DNA from: Chishuiella changwenlii
Lineage (GTDB): Bacteria > Bacteroidota > Bacteroidia > Flavobacteriales > Weeksellaceae
Direction of reading: 5' to 3'
DNA length: 64,000 nt
Assembly: GCF_900142565.1 (NCBI RefSeq)
Contig: NZ_FRBH01000003.1
Coordinates: forward strand, 124,001-188,000
Part shown: in pieces, positions 23,530-31,787 of the stretch
Numbering within the stretch: the stretch's first letter is position 1
Layout: every line of letters begins with the position of its first letter
Position numbers and translations under genes: made by a program
The notes under the pieces: generated by a model
Databases searched by the model: none
What the model was told of the DNA's origin: nothing
The model's input: the letters and a program-made list of their open reading frames with translations, nothing else

Positions 23530-23610
23530 TTTAAACTGTTTTGTTAAGGTGCAAAGTTAACTAGAAATAATTCTTTAATTCTAGTTTCAGTAAATTATTA
23601 AGAAAAGTAT

Positions 23611-24042
23611 TTATAAACCTAAGCTTTCCCAAATACGTTCGGGTATTCTAACTGGTCTACGCGTTTCTGCATCCACACAACATAAAACAGTATAACCTTG
23701 GTTAATTATTTTACCAGCTTCATTGTAAATGTTATAATCAAAACGAATCTTTACACCTTTGTCGCGTTCTTTTACTGTCGCTTCAATTTCTATTAATTCA
23801 TCATATAAAGCGCTTCCTAAATACTTAGTATGCATTTCTATAATAGGCATCATAATTCCCATAGCTTCTAATTCAGCATAAGGAAAACCTCTTTCTCGCA
23901 TTAATTCTACACGACCAATTTCATAGAATTCAGGATAATTACCATAATAAACAACTTTCATTTGATCGGTATGCTTATATAAAATTCTAGTTTTTGTTCG
24001 AAATGTATTAAGTGATTCTTTTTGTTCAGTTTTTTCTATCAT
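23611..24042 (-). CDS. Hot-dog-fold acyl-CoA thioesterase (YbgC/FadM-like)
   Basis: A 143-residue cytosolic protein. TRILYKHTDQMKVVYYGNYPEFYEIGR corresponds to the YbgC/4-hydroxybenzoyl-CoA thioesterase signature, with the catalytic Asp in HTDQM. The rest (YDELIEIEATVKERDKGVKIRFDY, VLCCVDAETRRPVRIP) fits a single hot-dog domain. Likely hydrolyses acyl-CoA thioesters; the substrate is not predictable. Single gene near dnaA. Confidence 0.85.
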   Translation of the reverse strand: MIEKTEQKESLNTFRTKTRILYKHTDQMKVVYYGNYPEFYEIGRVELMRERGFPYAELEAMGIMMPIIEMHTKYLGSALYDELIEIEATVKERDKGVKIRFDYNIYNEAGKIINQGYTVLCCVDAETRRPVRIPERIWESLGL

Positions 24043-24123
24043 TTTATCAATGCCTCTAAATTCTGTTCAAAAGTAGAAAACAAAAAAAAGACTTTTTCAT
24101 TTTCTGTAAAAAAATAAAAAAGT

Positions 24124-24384
24124 CTATTCAGTAATTTTTTTGTAATCCATCCAACTAAAAGATGTTTGAGAAGAATCTTTCTGTTCTTCTTTTACAAAGT
24201 CGTATGCTATTTGAATAATTGTCTTGAAAGATGGATTAGCAATTTCATAACAAAATGTCCAACTAGTATCTTTTTCATTTTTCAGAATTTCTAAAAGAGA
24301 GAAATTATTTTTAATTCCTAAATCTTTTAAATGATTTTCTATTTTTTGCTGTGCTAAATCTATTTTTTCTTGTGTAATATCCAT
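24124..24384 (-). CDS. Small conserved-looking cytosolic protein, unknown
   Basis: An 86-residue acidic protein beginning MDITQEKIDLAQQKIENHLKDLG; the preceding Met at 24387 is an alternative start. It is predicted to have an N-terminal helix and an alpha/beta core, with no signal peptide and no recognised domain. It lies between the thioesterase and the dnaA upstream region on the strand opposite dnaA. Coding status is supported by strand-consistent codon use and lack of overlap with other genes. Confidence 0.55.
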   Translation of the reverse strand: MDITQEKIDLAQQKIENHLKDLGIKNNFSLLEILKNEKDTSWTFCYEIANPSFKTIIQIAYDFVKEEQKDSSQTSFSWMDYKKITE

Positions 24385-24440
24385 CATATAACAAAAGTAG
24401 TAATTATTCGTTTTACACTAAATATTTTAATTAAAAATAT

Positions 24441-24448
24441 TACATTTG
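24441..24448 (+). promoter_or_regulatory. dnaA -7 promoter element
   Basis: TACATTTG, an exact TANNTTTG match. A start near 24454 would give a leader of about 170 nt. The rest of the 24388-24626 gap is extremely AT-rich, and no run of TTATCCACA-type DnaA boxes was found in it. Confidence 0.45.
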
Positions 24449-24626
24449 TATCAACTTTTTGCGATATAAAAAATTGTCACTTTTTTTTCGATATACAAAG
24501 TATTTTTTAAAATATCAATACCCTTTTCATTTTTTTTATTAAAAATTTGTTCACAATTTTGTAAACGAGGCTCCTGAAAAAGTCTTGCTTGTTAATCAAT
24601 AACTTATACTTTAAATTTTAGCACTT

Positions 24627-26066
24627 TTGGATAATATAACTACTATAACTGCAAATTCTGTGTGGGATAAATGTCTGTCTTTTATAAAAGACAACATTGC
24701 AGAAGACGCATACAATACTTGGTTTTTACCTATTCGTCCTGGTAAACTAATTAATAATGTATTAACAATACAAGTACCAAGTAAATTTTTTTATGAGTGG
24801 TTAGAAGAGCATTATATTAAAATTTTAAAAAGTGCCTTACAAAAAGAATTAGGAGCTGATGCAAAATTAGTTTACAGTATTTTAATGGATCAGAAATCTG
24901 AAGGAAGAGAACCATTTACTGTACGTATCCCTAGTTCTAATAAAGAAAAGTTAAAGCCTCAAGAAATTGAAGCTCCGCTAAACTTGCAAGCAGGTAAGAT
25001 GATGAATCCTTTTATTATCCCAGGATTACAGAAACTTAAAATTGATTCGCAATTAAACCACAATTATACATTTAATAATTTTATAGAAGGAGAATCTAAC
25101 AGATTGGCTCGTGCAGCAGGTAGAGCTATTGCAAAACGCCCTGGAGGAACTTCTTTTAACCCACTGTTTATTTACGGAGGGGTAGGATTAGGAAAAACGC
25201 ATTTAGTACATGCAATTGGTTTAGAAGTAAAAGAATTGCATCCAGAAAAAACAGTTTTGTATGTTTCTACAGAGAAATTTACACAACAGTTTATAGAAGC
25301 TGTAAAAAATAATAACCAAAATGATTTTATACATTTCTATCAAATGATAGATGTATTAATTATGGATGATATTCAGTTTTTATCTGGAAAAACAAAAACA
25401 CAAGAAGTATTCTTCCATATATTTAATCATTTACACCAAAGAGGAAATCAAATTATTTTGACTTCTGATAAGTCTCCTGCGGAAATCCAAGACATGGAAG
25501 ATCGTTTAATCTCTCGTTTTAAATGGGGATTATCAGCAGACTTGCAAAATCCAGATTACAATACTCGACTTTCTATTTTAAAACAAAAATTAGAAAATGA
25601 TGGAATTGAATTTCCTGACGAAGTAATGGATTATATTGCTCAAAACATAGATACAAATGTGCGTGAATTAGAAGGGTCTTTAAACTCTATAATTGCACAA
25701 GCAACTTTAAATAAAAGAGAAATAACATTAGATCTTACGGCTCGTACTTTATCTAAATTAGTTCAAACAGCACGTAAAGAAATTTCTATAGATTATATTC
25801 AGAAAACTGTTTGTGAATACTTTAAAGTAAAAATAGAAGATATTCAATCTAAGACTCGTAAAAGAGATGTTGTTCAAGCTCGTCAATTGGCTATGTTCTT
25901 TGCAAAGCAATACACAAAGGCTTCTTTGGCAAGTATTGGAACACAAATTGGTAAACGAGATCATGCAACAGTTTTACATGCGTGTAAAACCGTTAAAAAC
26001 TTACAAGAAACAGATAAGGCTTTCCGAGGTTATATAGAAGATATTTCTCGTAAAATAGCTGATTAA
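24627..26066 (+). CDS. dnaA: Chromosomal replication initiator DnaA
   Basis: A 479-residue AAA+ initiator that binds DnaA boxes and opens oriC. Domain I begins VWDKCLSFIKDNIAEDAYNTW. The linker reaches about residue 140. The AAA+ domain has Walker A GGVGLGKTHLVHA (about 183-195), Walker B VLIMDDIQFLSG and sensor/arginine region EDRLISRFKWGL. C-terminal domain IV has the DNA-binding signature GKRDHATVLHACKTV. The start codon is TTG: an in-frame TAA lies five codons upstream and no ATG is available. Followed by a phosphatase gene 17 nt downstream. Confidence 0.97.
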   Translation: MDNITTITANSVWDKCLSFIKDNIAEDAYNTWFLPIRPGKLINNVLTIQVPSKFFYEWLEEHYIKILKSALQKELGADAKLVYSILMDQKSEGREPFTVRIPSSNKEKLKPQEIEAPLNLQAGKMMNPFIIPGLQKLKIDSQLNHNYTFNNFIEGESNRLARAAGRAIAKRPGGTSFNPLFIYGGVGLGKTHLVHAIGLEVKELHPEKTVLYVSTEKFTQQFIEAVKNNNQNDFIHFYQMIDVLIMDDIQFLSGKTKTQEVFFHIFNHLHQRGNQIILTSDKSPAEIQDMEDRLISRFKWGLSADLQNPDYNTRLSILKQKLENDGIEFPDEVMDYIAQNIDTNVRELEGSLNSIIAQATLNKREITLDLTARTLSKLVQTARKEISIDYIQKTVCEYFKVKIEDIQSKTRKRDVVQARQLAMFFAKQYTKASLASIGTQIGKRDHATVLHACKTVKNLQETDKAFRGYIEDISRKIAD

Positions 26067-26083
26067 TTTAAATTATTTTTCTG

Positions 26084-26530
26084 ATGAAAATATTAATGGT
26101 TTGTTTAGGAAACATTTGTCGTTCTCCATTAGCAGAAGGAATTTTACAATCAAAAGTTGGTGAACAACATTTGATAGATTCTGCTGGAACAGGAGATTGG
26201 CATGTTGGCGAACAACCAGACAGAAGATCAATTGCTGTAGCAAAAAAATACGGTGTTGATATTTCTGACCAACGTGCGATGCATTTTAATCCAATTTTTT
26301 TCGAAGAATTTGACTTGATTTTTGCAATGGATAAACAAAACTTGCTTGATATTAAGCAATTAGCAAGAACAGAAGAAGAAAAAAATAAGGTGAAATTAAT
26401 CTTAGAAGATGCTACGAATAATGCAGATAATGTTCCAGATCCTTACTACGATGGAGAGGAAGCGTTTGAGCATGTTTATCAATTACTAGATGATGCAACA
26501 GATGCAATCGTCGAAAAATACAATCTTTAA
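26084..26530 (+). CDS. Low-molecular-weight protein-tyrosine-phosphatase
   Basis: A 148-residue cytosolic phosphatase. The P-loop CLGNICRSP is at residues 7-15, and the general-acid loop DPYYDGEEAFEHVY lies near the C-terminus (about 126-139). All catalytic residues (Cys7, Arg13, the Asp of DPYY) are present. It sits 17 nt after dnaA and ends 10 nt before the RsmI-like gene. This dnaA-phosphatase-methyltransferase order is common in Flavobacteriia. The substrate is unknown. Confidence 0.92.
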   Translation: MKILMVCLGNICRSPLAEGILQSKVGEQHLIDSAGTGDWHVGEQPDRRSIAVAKKYGVDISDQRAMHFNPIFFEEFDLIFAMDKQNLLDIKQLARTEEEKNKVKLILEDATNNADNVPDPYYDGEEAFEHVYQLLDDATDAIVEKYNL

Positions 26531-26540
26531 TAAAATTCCC

Positions 26541-27251
26541 ATGAATACCGCTAAAGTATATTTAATTCCTTCACTTTTAGGTGAAAGTGAACACAGTAGA
26601 GTATTGCCTTTATATAATTTAGATGTCATAAAATCTTTGACAACTTTTGTTGTTGAAAATGAGAAATCTGCTCGAAAGTTTATTAAGCAAGTATGTCCAG
26701 AAAAAGTTCAGTCTGAATTAGATATTTATATCTTAAATAAAGATACAGAACCAGAAGAGATATTCGAATTAATGAAATTATTAGACAAAGGAATTTCCCT
26801 TGGTATTATTTCTGAGGCTGGTTTACCTGCTGTAGCAGATCCTGGGGCACAATTAGTGAATATTGCACAAAGTAAAAGAATTCAGGTTGTTCCATTGGTA
26901 GGACCATCATCTATTATGTTGGCGTTAATGGCTTCTGGAATGAATGGTCAAAATTTTGCATTTCATGGTTATTTACCAATAGATAAAACTGAGCGTAAAA
27001 AAAGATTAAGCTATTTAGAAAATGAAAGTTCTAAAACAGGGATAGCTCAAATTTTTATGGAAACACCCTATCGAAATAATCAAATGGTGGAAGATTTAAC
27101 AAATATTCTTAAATCAGATACTAAGATTTGTGTTGCTTGCCATATCACATTAGAGGATGAGGATATAAGAACATTAACTGCAAAAGAATGGAGTACAGAA
27201 AAATATGATTTTCATAAACGTCCTGCAATTTTTGTAATGCAAGTAGATTAG
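26541..27251 (+). CDS. RsmI-like SAM-dependent methyltransferase
   Basis: A 236-residue tetrapyrrole-methylase-fold protein similar to RsmI, which 2'-O-methylates C1402 of 16S rRNA. Blocks seen: KVYLIPSLLGES, GISLGIISEAGLPAVADPGAQLV, VPLVGPSSIMLALMASG and FMETPYRNNQM. The N-terminal region is shorter than E. coli RsmI, and the C-terminal HTH extension is missing, so it belongs to the short Bacteroidota subgroup often annotated only as SAM-dependent methyltransferase. The frame extends upstream into the phosphatase gene; the ATG at 26541 opens the conserved part. Confidence 0.85.
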   Translation: MNTAKVYLIPSLLGESEHSRVLPLYNLDVIKSLTTFVVENEKSARKFIKQVCPEKVQSELDIYILNKDTEPEEIFELMKLLDKGISLGIISEAGLPAVADPGAQLVNIAQSKRIQVVPLVGPSSIMLALMASGMNGQNFAFHGYLPIDKTERKKRLSYLENESSKTGIAQIFMETPYRNNQMVEDLTNILKSDTKICVACHITLEDEDIRTLTAKEWSTEKYDFHKRPAIFVMQVD

Positions 27252-27387
27252 GAAAGTAAGAATTAAGACACTTATGTTTCTGTTGTTCAGTTATAAGTGT
27301 TTACGTTTTTATTACATTGATTTCTATGACAAAACTAAATAATTAATTAGGATTATGCAGTATAAGTCTCGTACTTTATAGTAAATC

Positions 27388-27408
27388 TGTCAGATTGAGC
27401 TTGTCGAA
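27388..27408. repeat. Dispersed repeat family A, half copy
   Basis: TGTCAGATTGAGCTTGTCGA at 27388-27407 resembles the left arm of the element at 19218. The matching right arm is missing. It lies between rsmI-like gene and the shared terminator. Confidence 0.55.
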
Positions 27409-27433
27409 ATCTTAGATGAAAATGCTTAAATAT

Positions 27434-27467
27434 AAAAGCTCAAAATCAATCTTGATTTTGAGCTTTT
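27434..27467. terminator. Bidirectional terminator between rsmI-like gene and glutaminase
   Basis: AAAAGCTCAAAATCAA (27434-27449) pairs with TTGATTTTGAGCTTTT (27452-27467) around a 2-nt loop, between convergent genes. Confidence 0.85.
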
Positions 27468-27475
27468 ATATTTTC

Positions 27476-28504
27476 TTATTCAAATAAATTTAAATGATAT
27501 TCATTTACTAAATCTAAAATCATTTGATAGCCAGCTACAGAATTTCCGTGTGTATCTAATGATGGGTTAAATACGCCAATTCCCATCTTATTAGGCACTG
27601 CAACAGTAATTCCTCCACCAACACCAGATTTACTTGGTAAACCAACTCTACGGGCATATTCGCCACTATATTCATACATTCCAGCAATTAACATTTGCGA
27701 TTGTACTAACGTAGATATTTCAGAATTTTTGTAGGTTGTGTCACCATCAAAACGAGTACATTGATGCGCAAAGAAATAACCTATTTTAGCTAAATCCTCT
27801 GCAGTAACTTCTATAGAACATTGTTTAAAATAATTGTTCAATTTTTCTTCATCATTTGCTTCAATTAAACCACTATTTTTCATGATGTAAAACATTCCAC
27901 GATTACGATGACCAGTTTCTTTTTCAGACTCGTAAACAGATTTACTATAGTCAATTAAATCATTCTTTGTAATGTATCGAATCATTTTCAATATTTTCTG
28001 AAATCCAACTTCACCTTCACCTTCTATTAAAGATGTAGTTAAGATAGCTCCAGCATTCATTAACGGATTAAGAGGTTTCCCTGATTCTAAATTAGCAAAA
28101 TGATTAAACGGTTTATCTGTTCCGTAATAACCCATTTTGTCGAATACATTTTTTTCTCCCTTTTCATTAACCGCAACCATCAATGCAATAAGTTTTGAAA
28201 TACTTTGTATCGTAAATTTTTTATTCGTGTCACCAACGCTAATCACTTTTCCTTTTTCTGTTACTACAGAAAAAGCAATTGCTTTTGCATCCATTTTCCC
28301 TAATTCTGGAATATAATCGGCAACTTTTCCTTTCGTGTAAGCAGTTCTATTTTTCTCAAGAATTTCGGTTAATTTACTTTTCGTTATTTCTTTAGTAGTA
28401 GTTGATTTTTGAACAGTAGTTTGAGCAAAAGCAACGGTAGAGTTTATTGATAAACTCATTACAAATAGACTAAAAAGAATAGAATATGTTTTATTTTTTT
28501 TCAT
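27476..28504 (-). CDS. glsA: Exported glutaminase
   Basis: A 342-residue serine-dependent beta-lactamase-fold glutaminase converting glutamine to glutamate plus ammonia. Family motifs: FTIQSISKLIAL with the catalytic Ser-x-x-Lys, NAGAILTTSLI, and the C-terminal RVGLPSKSGVGGGITVAVPNKMGIGVFNPSLD. Unusually for GlsA it begins with a signal peptide (SILFSLFVMSLSINSTVAFAQ, cleavage about residue 28), followed by a short Thr/Lys-rich linker. It should therefore act in the periplasm or outside. Substrate scavenging or ammonia release are possible roles. Single gene. Confidence 0.9.
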   Translation of the reverse strand: MKKNKTYSILFSLFVMSLSINSTVAFAQTTVQKSTTTKEITKSKLTEILEKNRTAYTKGKVADYIPELGKMDAKAIAFSVVTEKGKVISVGDTNKKFTIQSISKLIALMVAVNEKGEKNVFDKMGYYGTDKPFNHFANLESGKPLNPLMNAGAILTTSLIEGEGEVGFQKILKMIRYITKNDLIDYSKSVYESEKETGHRNRGMFYIMKNSGLIEANDEEKLNNYFKQCSIEVTAEDLAKIGYFFAHQCTRFDGDTTYKNSEISTLVQSQMLIAGMYEYSGEYARRVGLPSKSGVGGGITVAVPNKMGIGVFNPSLDTHGNSVAGYQMILDLVNEYHLNLFE

Positions 28505-28599
28505 TTTATGATTATTGAAAATTGCTTGTCTAAAATAGAAACAATTTTTAATTAATAAATCATAATATTTAAATATGGTTTAATGTGAATTCTTTTTGG

Positions 28600-28681
28600 G
28601 CGACAACCGCGCTTTTTATTCCAATCTTTTTACTTCGCTAGCACGCATCGTAAAAAGGATTTCCATTACAATCGCTGTCGC
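28600..28681. repeat. Nested-palindrome intergenic repeat
   Basis: Outer arms GCGACA (28600-28605) and TGTCGC (28676-28681) enclose an inner stem CTTTTTAC (28626-28633) / GTAAAAAG (28650-28657). The centre reads TTCGCTAGCACGCATC and is clearly richer in G+C than its surroundings. This resembles extragenic palindromes common in flavobacterial genomes (pattern ...ATCCTTTTT...). It occupies the gap between glsA and the toxin gene. Confidence 0.55.
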
Positions 28682-28708
28682 ATTTTAAAGTCCTAAATAA
28701 TTATGAGG

Positions 28709-28726
28709 CTATGCTAGTTAGCATAG
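28709..28726. terminator. Short perfect hairpin downstream of yoeB
   Basis: CTATGCTA (28709-28716) and TAGCATAG (28719-28726) with a 2-nt loop. A T tract follows only on the plus strand, so its action as yoeB terminator is uncertain. Confidence 0.4.
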
Positions 28727-28730
28727 ATTT

Positions 28731-28988
28731 TTAATCATAATGAAAACGGCATTTAGCAATAAGTATTTGCCCTTCTTCATATTTGTATATTAAACGATGT
28801 TCATCATCTATTCTTCGAGACCAAAAACCTGAATATTTATGTTTTAGAGGTTCTGGTTTACCTATTCCTGTGAAAGGGGTTCTAGATATATCTTTTAAGA
28901 GATCATTGATTCGTTTTACTTTTTTCTTGTCTGTTTTTTGCCAAAACAAATAATCTTCCCAAGGTTCATCTACAAATATGTATTTCAT
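28731..28988 (-). CDS. yoeB: YoeB-type mRNA interferase toxin
   Basis: An 85-residue RelE/YoeB-superfamily ribosome-dependent endoribonuclease. It has the YoeB landmarks: an early WEDYLFWQKTDKKKVKRIN, GKPEPLKHKYSGFWSRRIDDEHRLIYK, and the C-terminal catalytic CRFHYD. Catalytic Glu, Arg, His and Tyr are present, so the toxin looks active. It begins immediately after the antitoxin stop (zero gap), allowing coupled translation. Confidence 0.93.
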   Translation of the reverse strand: MKYIFVDEPWEDYLFWQKTDKKKVKRINDLLKDISRTPFTGIGKPEPLKHKYSGFWSRRIDDEHRLIYKYEEGQILIAKCRFHYD

Positions 28989-29243
28989 TTATTCTTCGAT
29001 TAACTCTTTTTCAAAAGATTCATTACTCTTTAATTTTTCAATGGCTGAATCAAGTCTTAATTCGTTAATACGAGAAGATAATTCATAGTTTGTTGCCATT
29101 AGAGAGTTATACTCTTCAAGTGACATTATAACAATACCAGAATCTTTTCCACGGTTGATAATTAAGGTTTCAAAATTTTTTGAAACTTTATCTAAATAAG
29201 ATTTTATATCTTTTCTGAAATCTGAAACACTTGCTATTAGCAT
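28989..29243 (-). CDS. yefM: YefM-type antitoxin
   Basis: An 84-residue Phd/YefM antitoxin. The N-terminal DNA-binding domain begins MLIASVSDFRKDIKSYLDKV and includes the IMSLEEYNSLMAT segment. An acidic, flexible C-terminus (residues ~60-84, ending FEKELIEE) is expected to wrap YoeB. First gene of the operon. The upstream region carries a paired TGTACA operator at 29257-29274 that overlaps the promoter, consistent with autoregulation. Confidence 0.93.
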   Translation of the reverse strand: MLIASVSDFRKDIKSYLDKVSKNFETLIINRGKDSGIVIMSLEEYNSLMATNYELSSRINELRLDSAIEKLKSNESFEKELIEE

Positions 29244-29256
29244 AATAATTTATTTA

Positions 29257-29274
29257 TGTACAAAATTACGTACA
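29257..29274 (-). promoter_or_regulatory. yefM-yoeB operator overlapping the promoter
   Basis: TGTACA at 29257-29262 and CGTACA at 29269-29274 start exactly 12 bp apart. E. coli YefM-YoeB binds palindromes with TGTACA cores spaced 12 bp centre to centre (established knowledge). The minus-strand -7 element TAATTTTG (plus CAAAATTA, 29261-29268) lies between and across the two cores, so binding would block transcription. Confidence 0.75.
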
Positions 29275-29354
29275 AATATTTTAAAAATAAAAAGAATACT
29301 AAATAAAAATTTGTCTATCATTTCAATACATTTTTAACTTTTCATCGGAGTAAA

Positions 29355-29391
29355 ATGTGATTCTGAAAATTTCGACAAGCTTAATGTGATA
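29355..29391. repeat. Dispersed repeat family A, decayed copy
   Basis: ATGTGATTCTGAAAATTTCG and then ACAAGCTTAATGTGAT form a shortened version of the element at 19218, with both arms mutated. Located between yefM and purB. Confidence 0.45.
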
Positions 29392-29412
29392 AAACAATGG
29401 TATATAAAACAA

Positions 29413-29442
29413 AAAATGCTTCCAATTTATTGGAAGCATTTT
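29413..29442. terminator. Terminator after purB
   Basis: AAAATGCTTCCAA (29413-29425) pairs with TTGGAAGCATTTT (29430-29442), 23 bases after the minus-strand purB stop. Confidence 0.8.
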
Positions 29443-29465
29443 CAATATTTTAAAAAGTTTAAAAC

Positions 29466-30893
29466 TTATACTTTTAAATCTGTATGAGCACCTAAAAGAG
29501 CTTTGTTTTCTTCGATAATTGGATCTACTAAATCTTTTAAAAATTCTTCTGTTTGCTCAGATGCAAAACCAGTAAAGTTTTTAGGATCTAATAATTCAAC
29601 TAACTTTTCTTTGTCAATTTTTACATTATCGTCTGCAATAATTCTTTCAATTAAATCATTTGCTTTTCCTTCCATTTTAACTTGTCTAGCAGCTTCCATA
29701 GAATGTGTTCTGATAATTTCGTGTAACTCTTGACGGTCTCCACCATTTTTAACACCTTCCATAATAATATATTCAGTTGCCATAAATGGTAATTCCTCTG
29801 CGATATGTTTTTCGATGATTTTAGGATAAACAACTAATCCATCTAAAATGTTATTCCAGATAATTAAAATAGCATCTATTGCTAAGAATGCTTGCGGAAT
29901 AGCTAGACGCTTATTCGCAGAATCATCTAACGTTCTTTCAAACCATTGTGTTGCAGCAACCATAGCAGGAGAAGAAGCCAAAGACATTACATATTTAGCT
30001 AAAGACGATATACGCTCCGAACGCATAGGATTACGTTTGTATGCCATTGCAGAAGAACCAATTTGGTTTTTCTCGAAAGGCTCTTCAATCTCTTTTAAAT
30101 TTTGAAGTAAACGTAAATCGTTTGTAAACTTATGTGCAGATTGTGCAATGTTTGATAATAATTCTAATGCTTGTGCATCAACCTTACGATCATAAGTTTG
30201 TCCAGAAACTGCAAATACATTTTTGAAACCAAAACGTTCTGATAATTTTTTATCTAATGCTTTTACTTTAGAATAATCTCCGTCGAATAATTCTTTAAAA
30301 GAAGCAGCTGTACCAGTTGTTCCTTTAACACCACGAAAACGTAAAGTTTCTATTCTAAATTCTAATTCTTCTAAATCTAATAAAACAGATTGTAACCATA
30401 AAGTTGCACGTTTACCAACAGTTGTTAACTGTGCTGGCTGAAAATGAGTGAAACCTAATGTTGGTAAATCTTTGTATTCGCGAGCAAACTTTCCTAAACC
30501 ATCAATTACATTAATTAATTGTCCTTTGATATGTTGAAATCCGTCACGAATCTGAATTAAATCTGTGTTATCACCAACAAATGCAGAAGTAGCTCCTAAG
30601 TGGATAATCGCTTTTGCACTTGGAGCAACATCACCATAAGCATGTACGTGAGCCATAACATCATGACGAAATTTTTTCTCGTATGCTGCTGCAACTTCGT
30701 AATCTATATTTGTTGCGTTATCTTTTAGTTCCTGAATTTGTTCATCAGTAATATCTAAGCCAAGTTCTTTTTCAATCTCAGCTAAAGCAATCCAAAGTTG
30801 TCTCCATGTTGAAAATTTCTTGTCAGGAGAAAAGATATATAGCATTTCGTCGCTACAATATCTAGATTCTAAAGGATTTTGATATTTGTTCAT
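29466..30893 (-). CDS. purB: Adenylosuccinate lyase
   Basis: A 475-residue fumarase/aspartase-superfamily lyase catalysing two steps of purine synthesis (SAICAR to AICAR, adenylosuccinate to AMP). The superfamily signature is GSSAMAYKRNPMRSE. The N-terminus MNKYQNPLESRYCSDEMLYIFS and HVHAYGDVAPSAKAIIHLGATSAFVGDN are characteristic of the longer, eukaryote-like PurB. Soluble tetramer. It follows the fructosamine-kinase-like gene by 20 nt, with purA further upstream on the same strand. Confidence 0.96.
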   Translation of the reverse strand: MNKYQNPLESRYCSDEMLYIFSPDKKFSTWRQLWIALAEIEKELGLDITDEQIQELKDNATNIDYEVAAAYEKKFRHDVMAHVHAYGDVAPSAKAIIHLGATSAFVGDNTDLIQIRDGFQHIKGQLINVIDGLGKFAREYKDLPTLGFTHFQPAQLTTVGKRATLWLQSVLLDLEELEFRIETLRFRGVKGTTGTAASFKELFDGDYSKVKALDKKLSERFGFKNVFAVSGQTYDRKVDAQALELLSNIAQSAHKFTNDLRLLQNLKEIEEPFEKNQIGSSAMAYKRNPMRSERISSLAKYVMSLASSPAMVAATQWFERTLDDSANKRLAIPQAFLAIDAILIIWNNILDGLVVYPKIIEKHIAEELPFMATEYIIMEGVKNGGDRQELHEIIRTHSMEAARQVKMEGKANDLIERIIADDNVKIDKEKLVELLDPKNFTGFASEQTEEFLKDLVDPIIEENKALLGAHTDLKV

Positions 30894-30913
30894 TGTATTG
30901 TTGTTTGTTTTGT

Positions 30914-31768
30914 TTAAAATTTCTTTAAAATAGTTTGTACATCTTTCACGTAATAACCTTCGAAAAGATATGCATGAATTAATAATGGAAACAATTGTGC
31001 AATTGGTAAACGTTCTTCACTATTTTTTTCTAATGGAAATGCTTCTTGATAAGCATCAAAAAAAGCATCATCAAAACCACCAAAAAGTTTAGCAAGTGCA
31101 ATATCCATTTCTCGATGTCCGTAATATATGGCAGGATCTATAATGGTAAAATCACCTTCTTGATTAGCTAAAATATTTCCATTCCAAAAATCGCCATGTA
31201 TAAGCGATGGTTTTTCTTTAGGAAAAATAGAACCAAGTTGTTTACACATATTTTCAGCAGATTTTACTTGTTTAGAAGTAATAAGTTGTTTGTTTTGCAA
31301 CAACTTCATCATTGGCATAATGCGGTTATTTGCATAAAATTCGCTCCAAGAATCTGTCTGTTTATTAGGTTGAAGAACAATTGCCATATAATTGTCTTCA
31401 TTCCAACCGAATTGTTTCGCTGTATTTTGATGTAATTTCGCTAAGTTTCTTCCAAAATTTTCCCAGTCGATAATAGTAGGAGTAGAAGTTTCTATCCATT
31501 CTAAAAGTAAATACTGGAAATCTTTTCCTATTTCTCCGATGTTTAAAATTTTCGGAGTAGAAAAAGTATTGGTTTTGTTTAATGCATCTAAACCTCTTGC
31601 TTCTTTTTTAAGAAGATTAGGAAAGTTTGCAGATGAATTTACTTTTAAGAAATATTTTTTATCAAACGATTCAAGTCGAAAAGCATCGTTAATATCGCCG
31701 CCTTTTATTGGGACTATAGTTTCTATGCCTAAATCTAATTGCTTTAATCGTTCTAAAATTTCATTCAT
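30914..31768 (-). CDS. Fructosamine kinase family protein
   Basis: A 284-residue protein-kinase-like fold enzyme. It has GGDINDAFRLES with KKYFLKVN (ATP-binding Lys), the Brenner motif SLIHGDFWNGNILAN, and IIDPAIYYGHREMDIALAKLFGG, the hallmark of fructosamine-3-kinase/ketosamine kinases. These phosphorylate sugars on glycated lysines for deglycation repair. The frame extends to 31801, but the Met at 31768 (MNEILERLKQ) fits the family. It is placed between purA and purB, an order that suggests co-expression with AMP synthesis but not a purine function. Confidence 0.88.
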   Translation of the reverse strand: MNEILERLKQLDLGIETIVPIKGGDINDAFRLESFDKKYFLKVNSSANFPNLLKKEARGLDALNKTNTFSTPKILNIGEIGKDFQYLLLEWIETSTPTIIDWENFGRNLAKLHQNTAKQFGWNEDNYMAIVLQPNKQTDSWSEFYANNRIMPMMKLLQNKQLITSKQVKSAENMCKQLGSIFPKEKPSLIHGDFWNGNILANQEGDFTIIDPAIYYGHREMDIALAKLFGGFDDAFFDAYQEAFPLEKNSEERLPIAQLFPLLIHAYLFEGYYVKDVQTILKKF

Positions 31769-31787
31769 AAAAAATATATCAAAAAAG

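Noticed and set aside
24388-24626. Possible oriC upstream of dnaA.
   Set aside because: Very AT-rich, but no cluster of DnaA boxes was found by eye; TTGTTCACAA at about 24547 alone is not enough.
28731-29243. Considered as RelBE or ParDE.
   Set aside because: The toxin's WEDY...SRRIDDEHRLIY...CRFHY pattern, the Phd-type antitoxin and the TGTACA operator all fit YefM-YoeB specifically.
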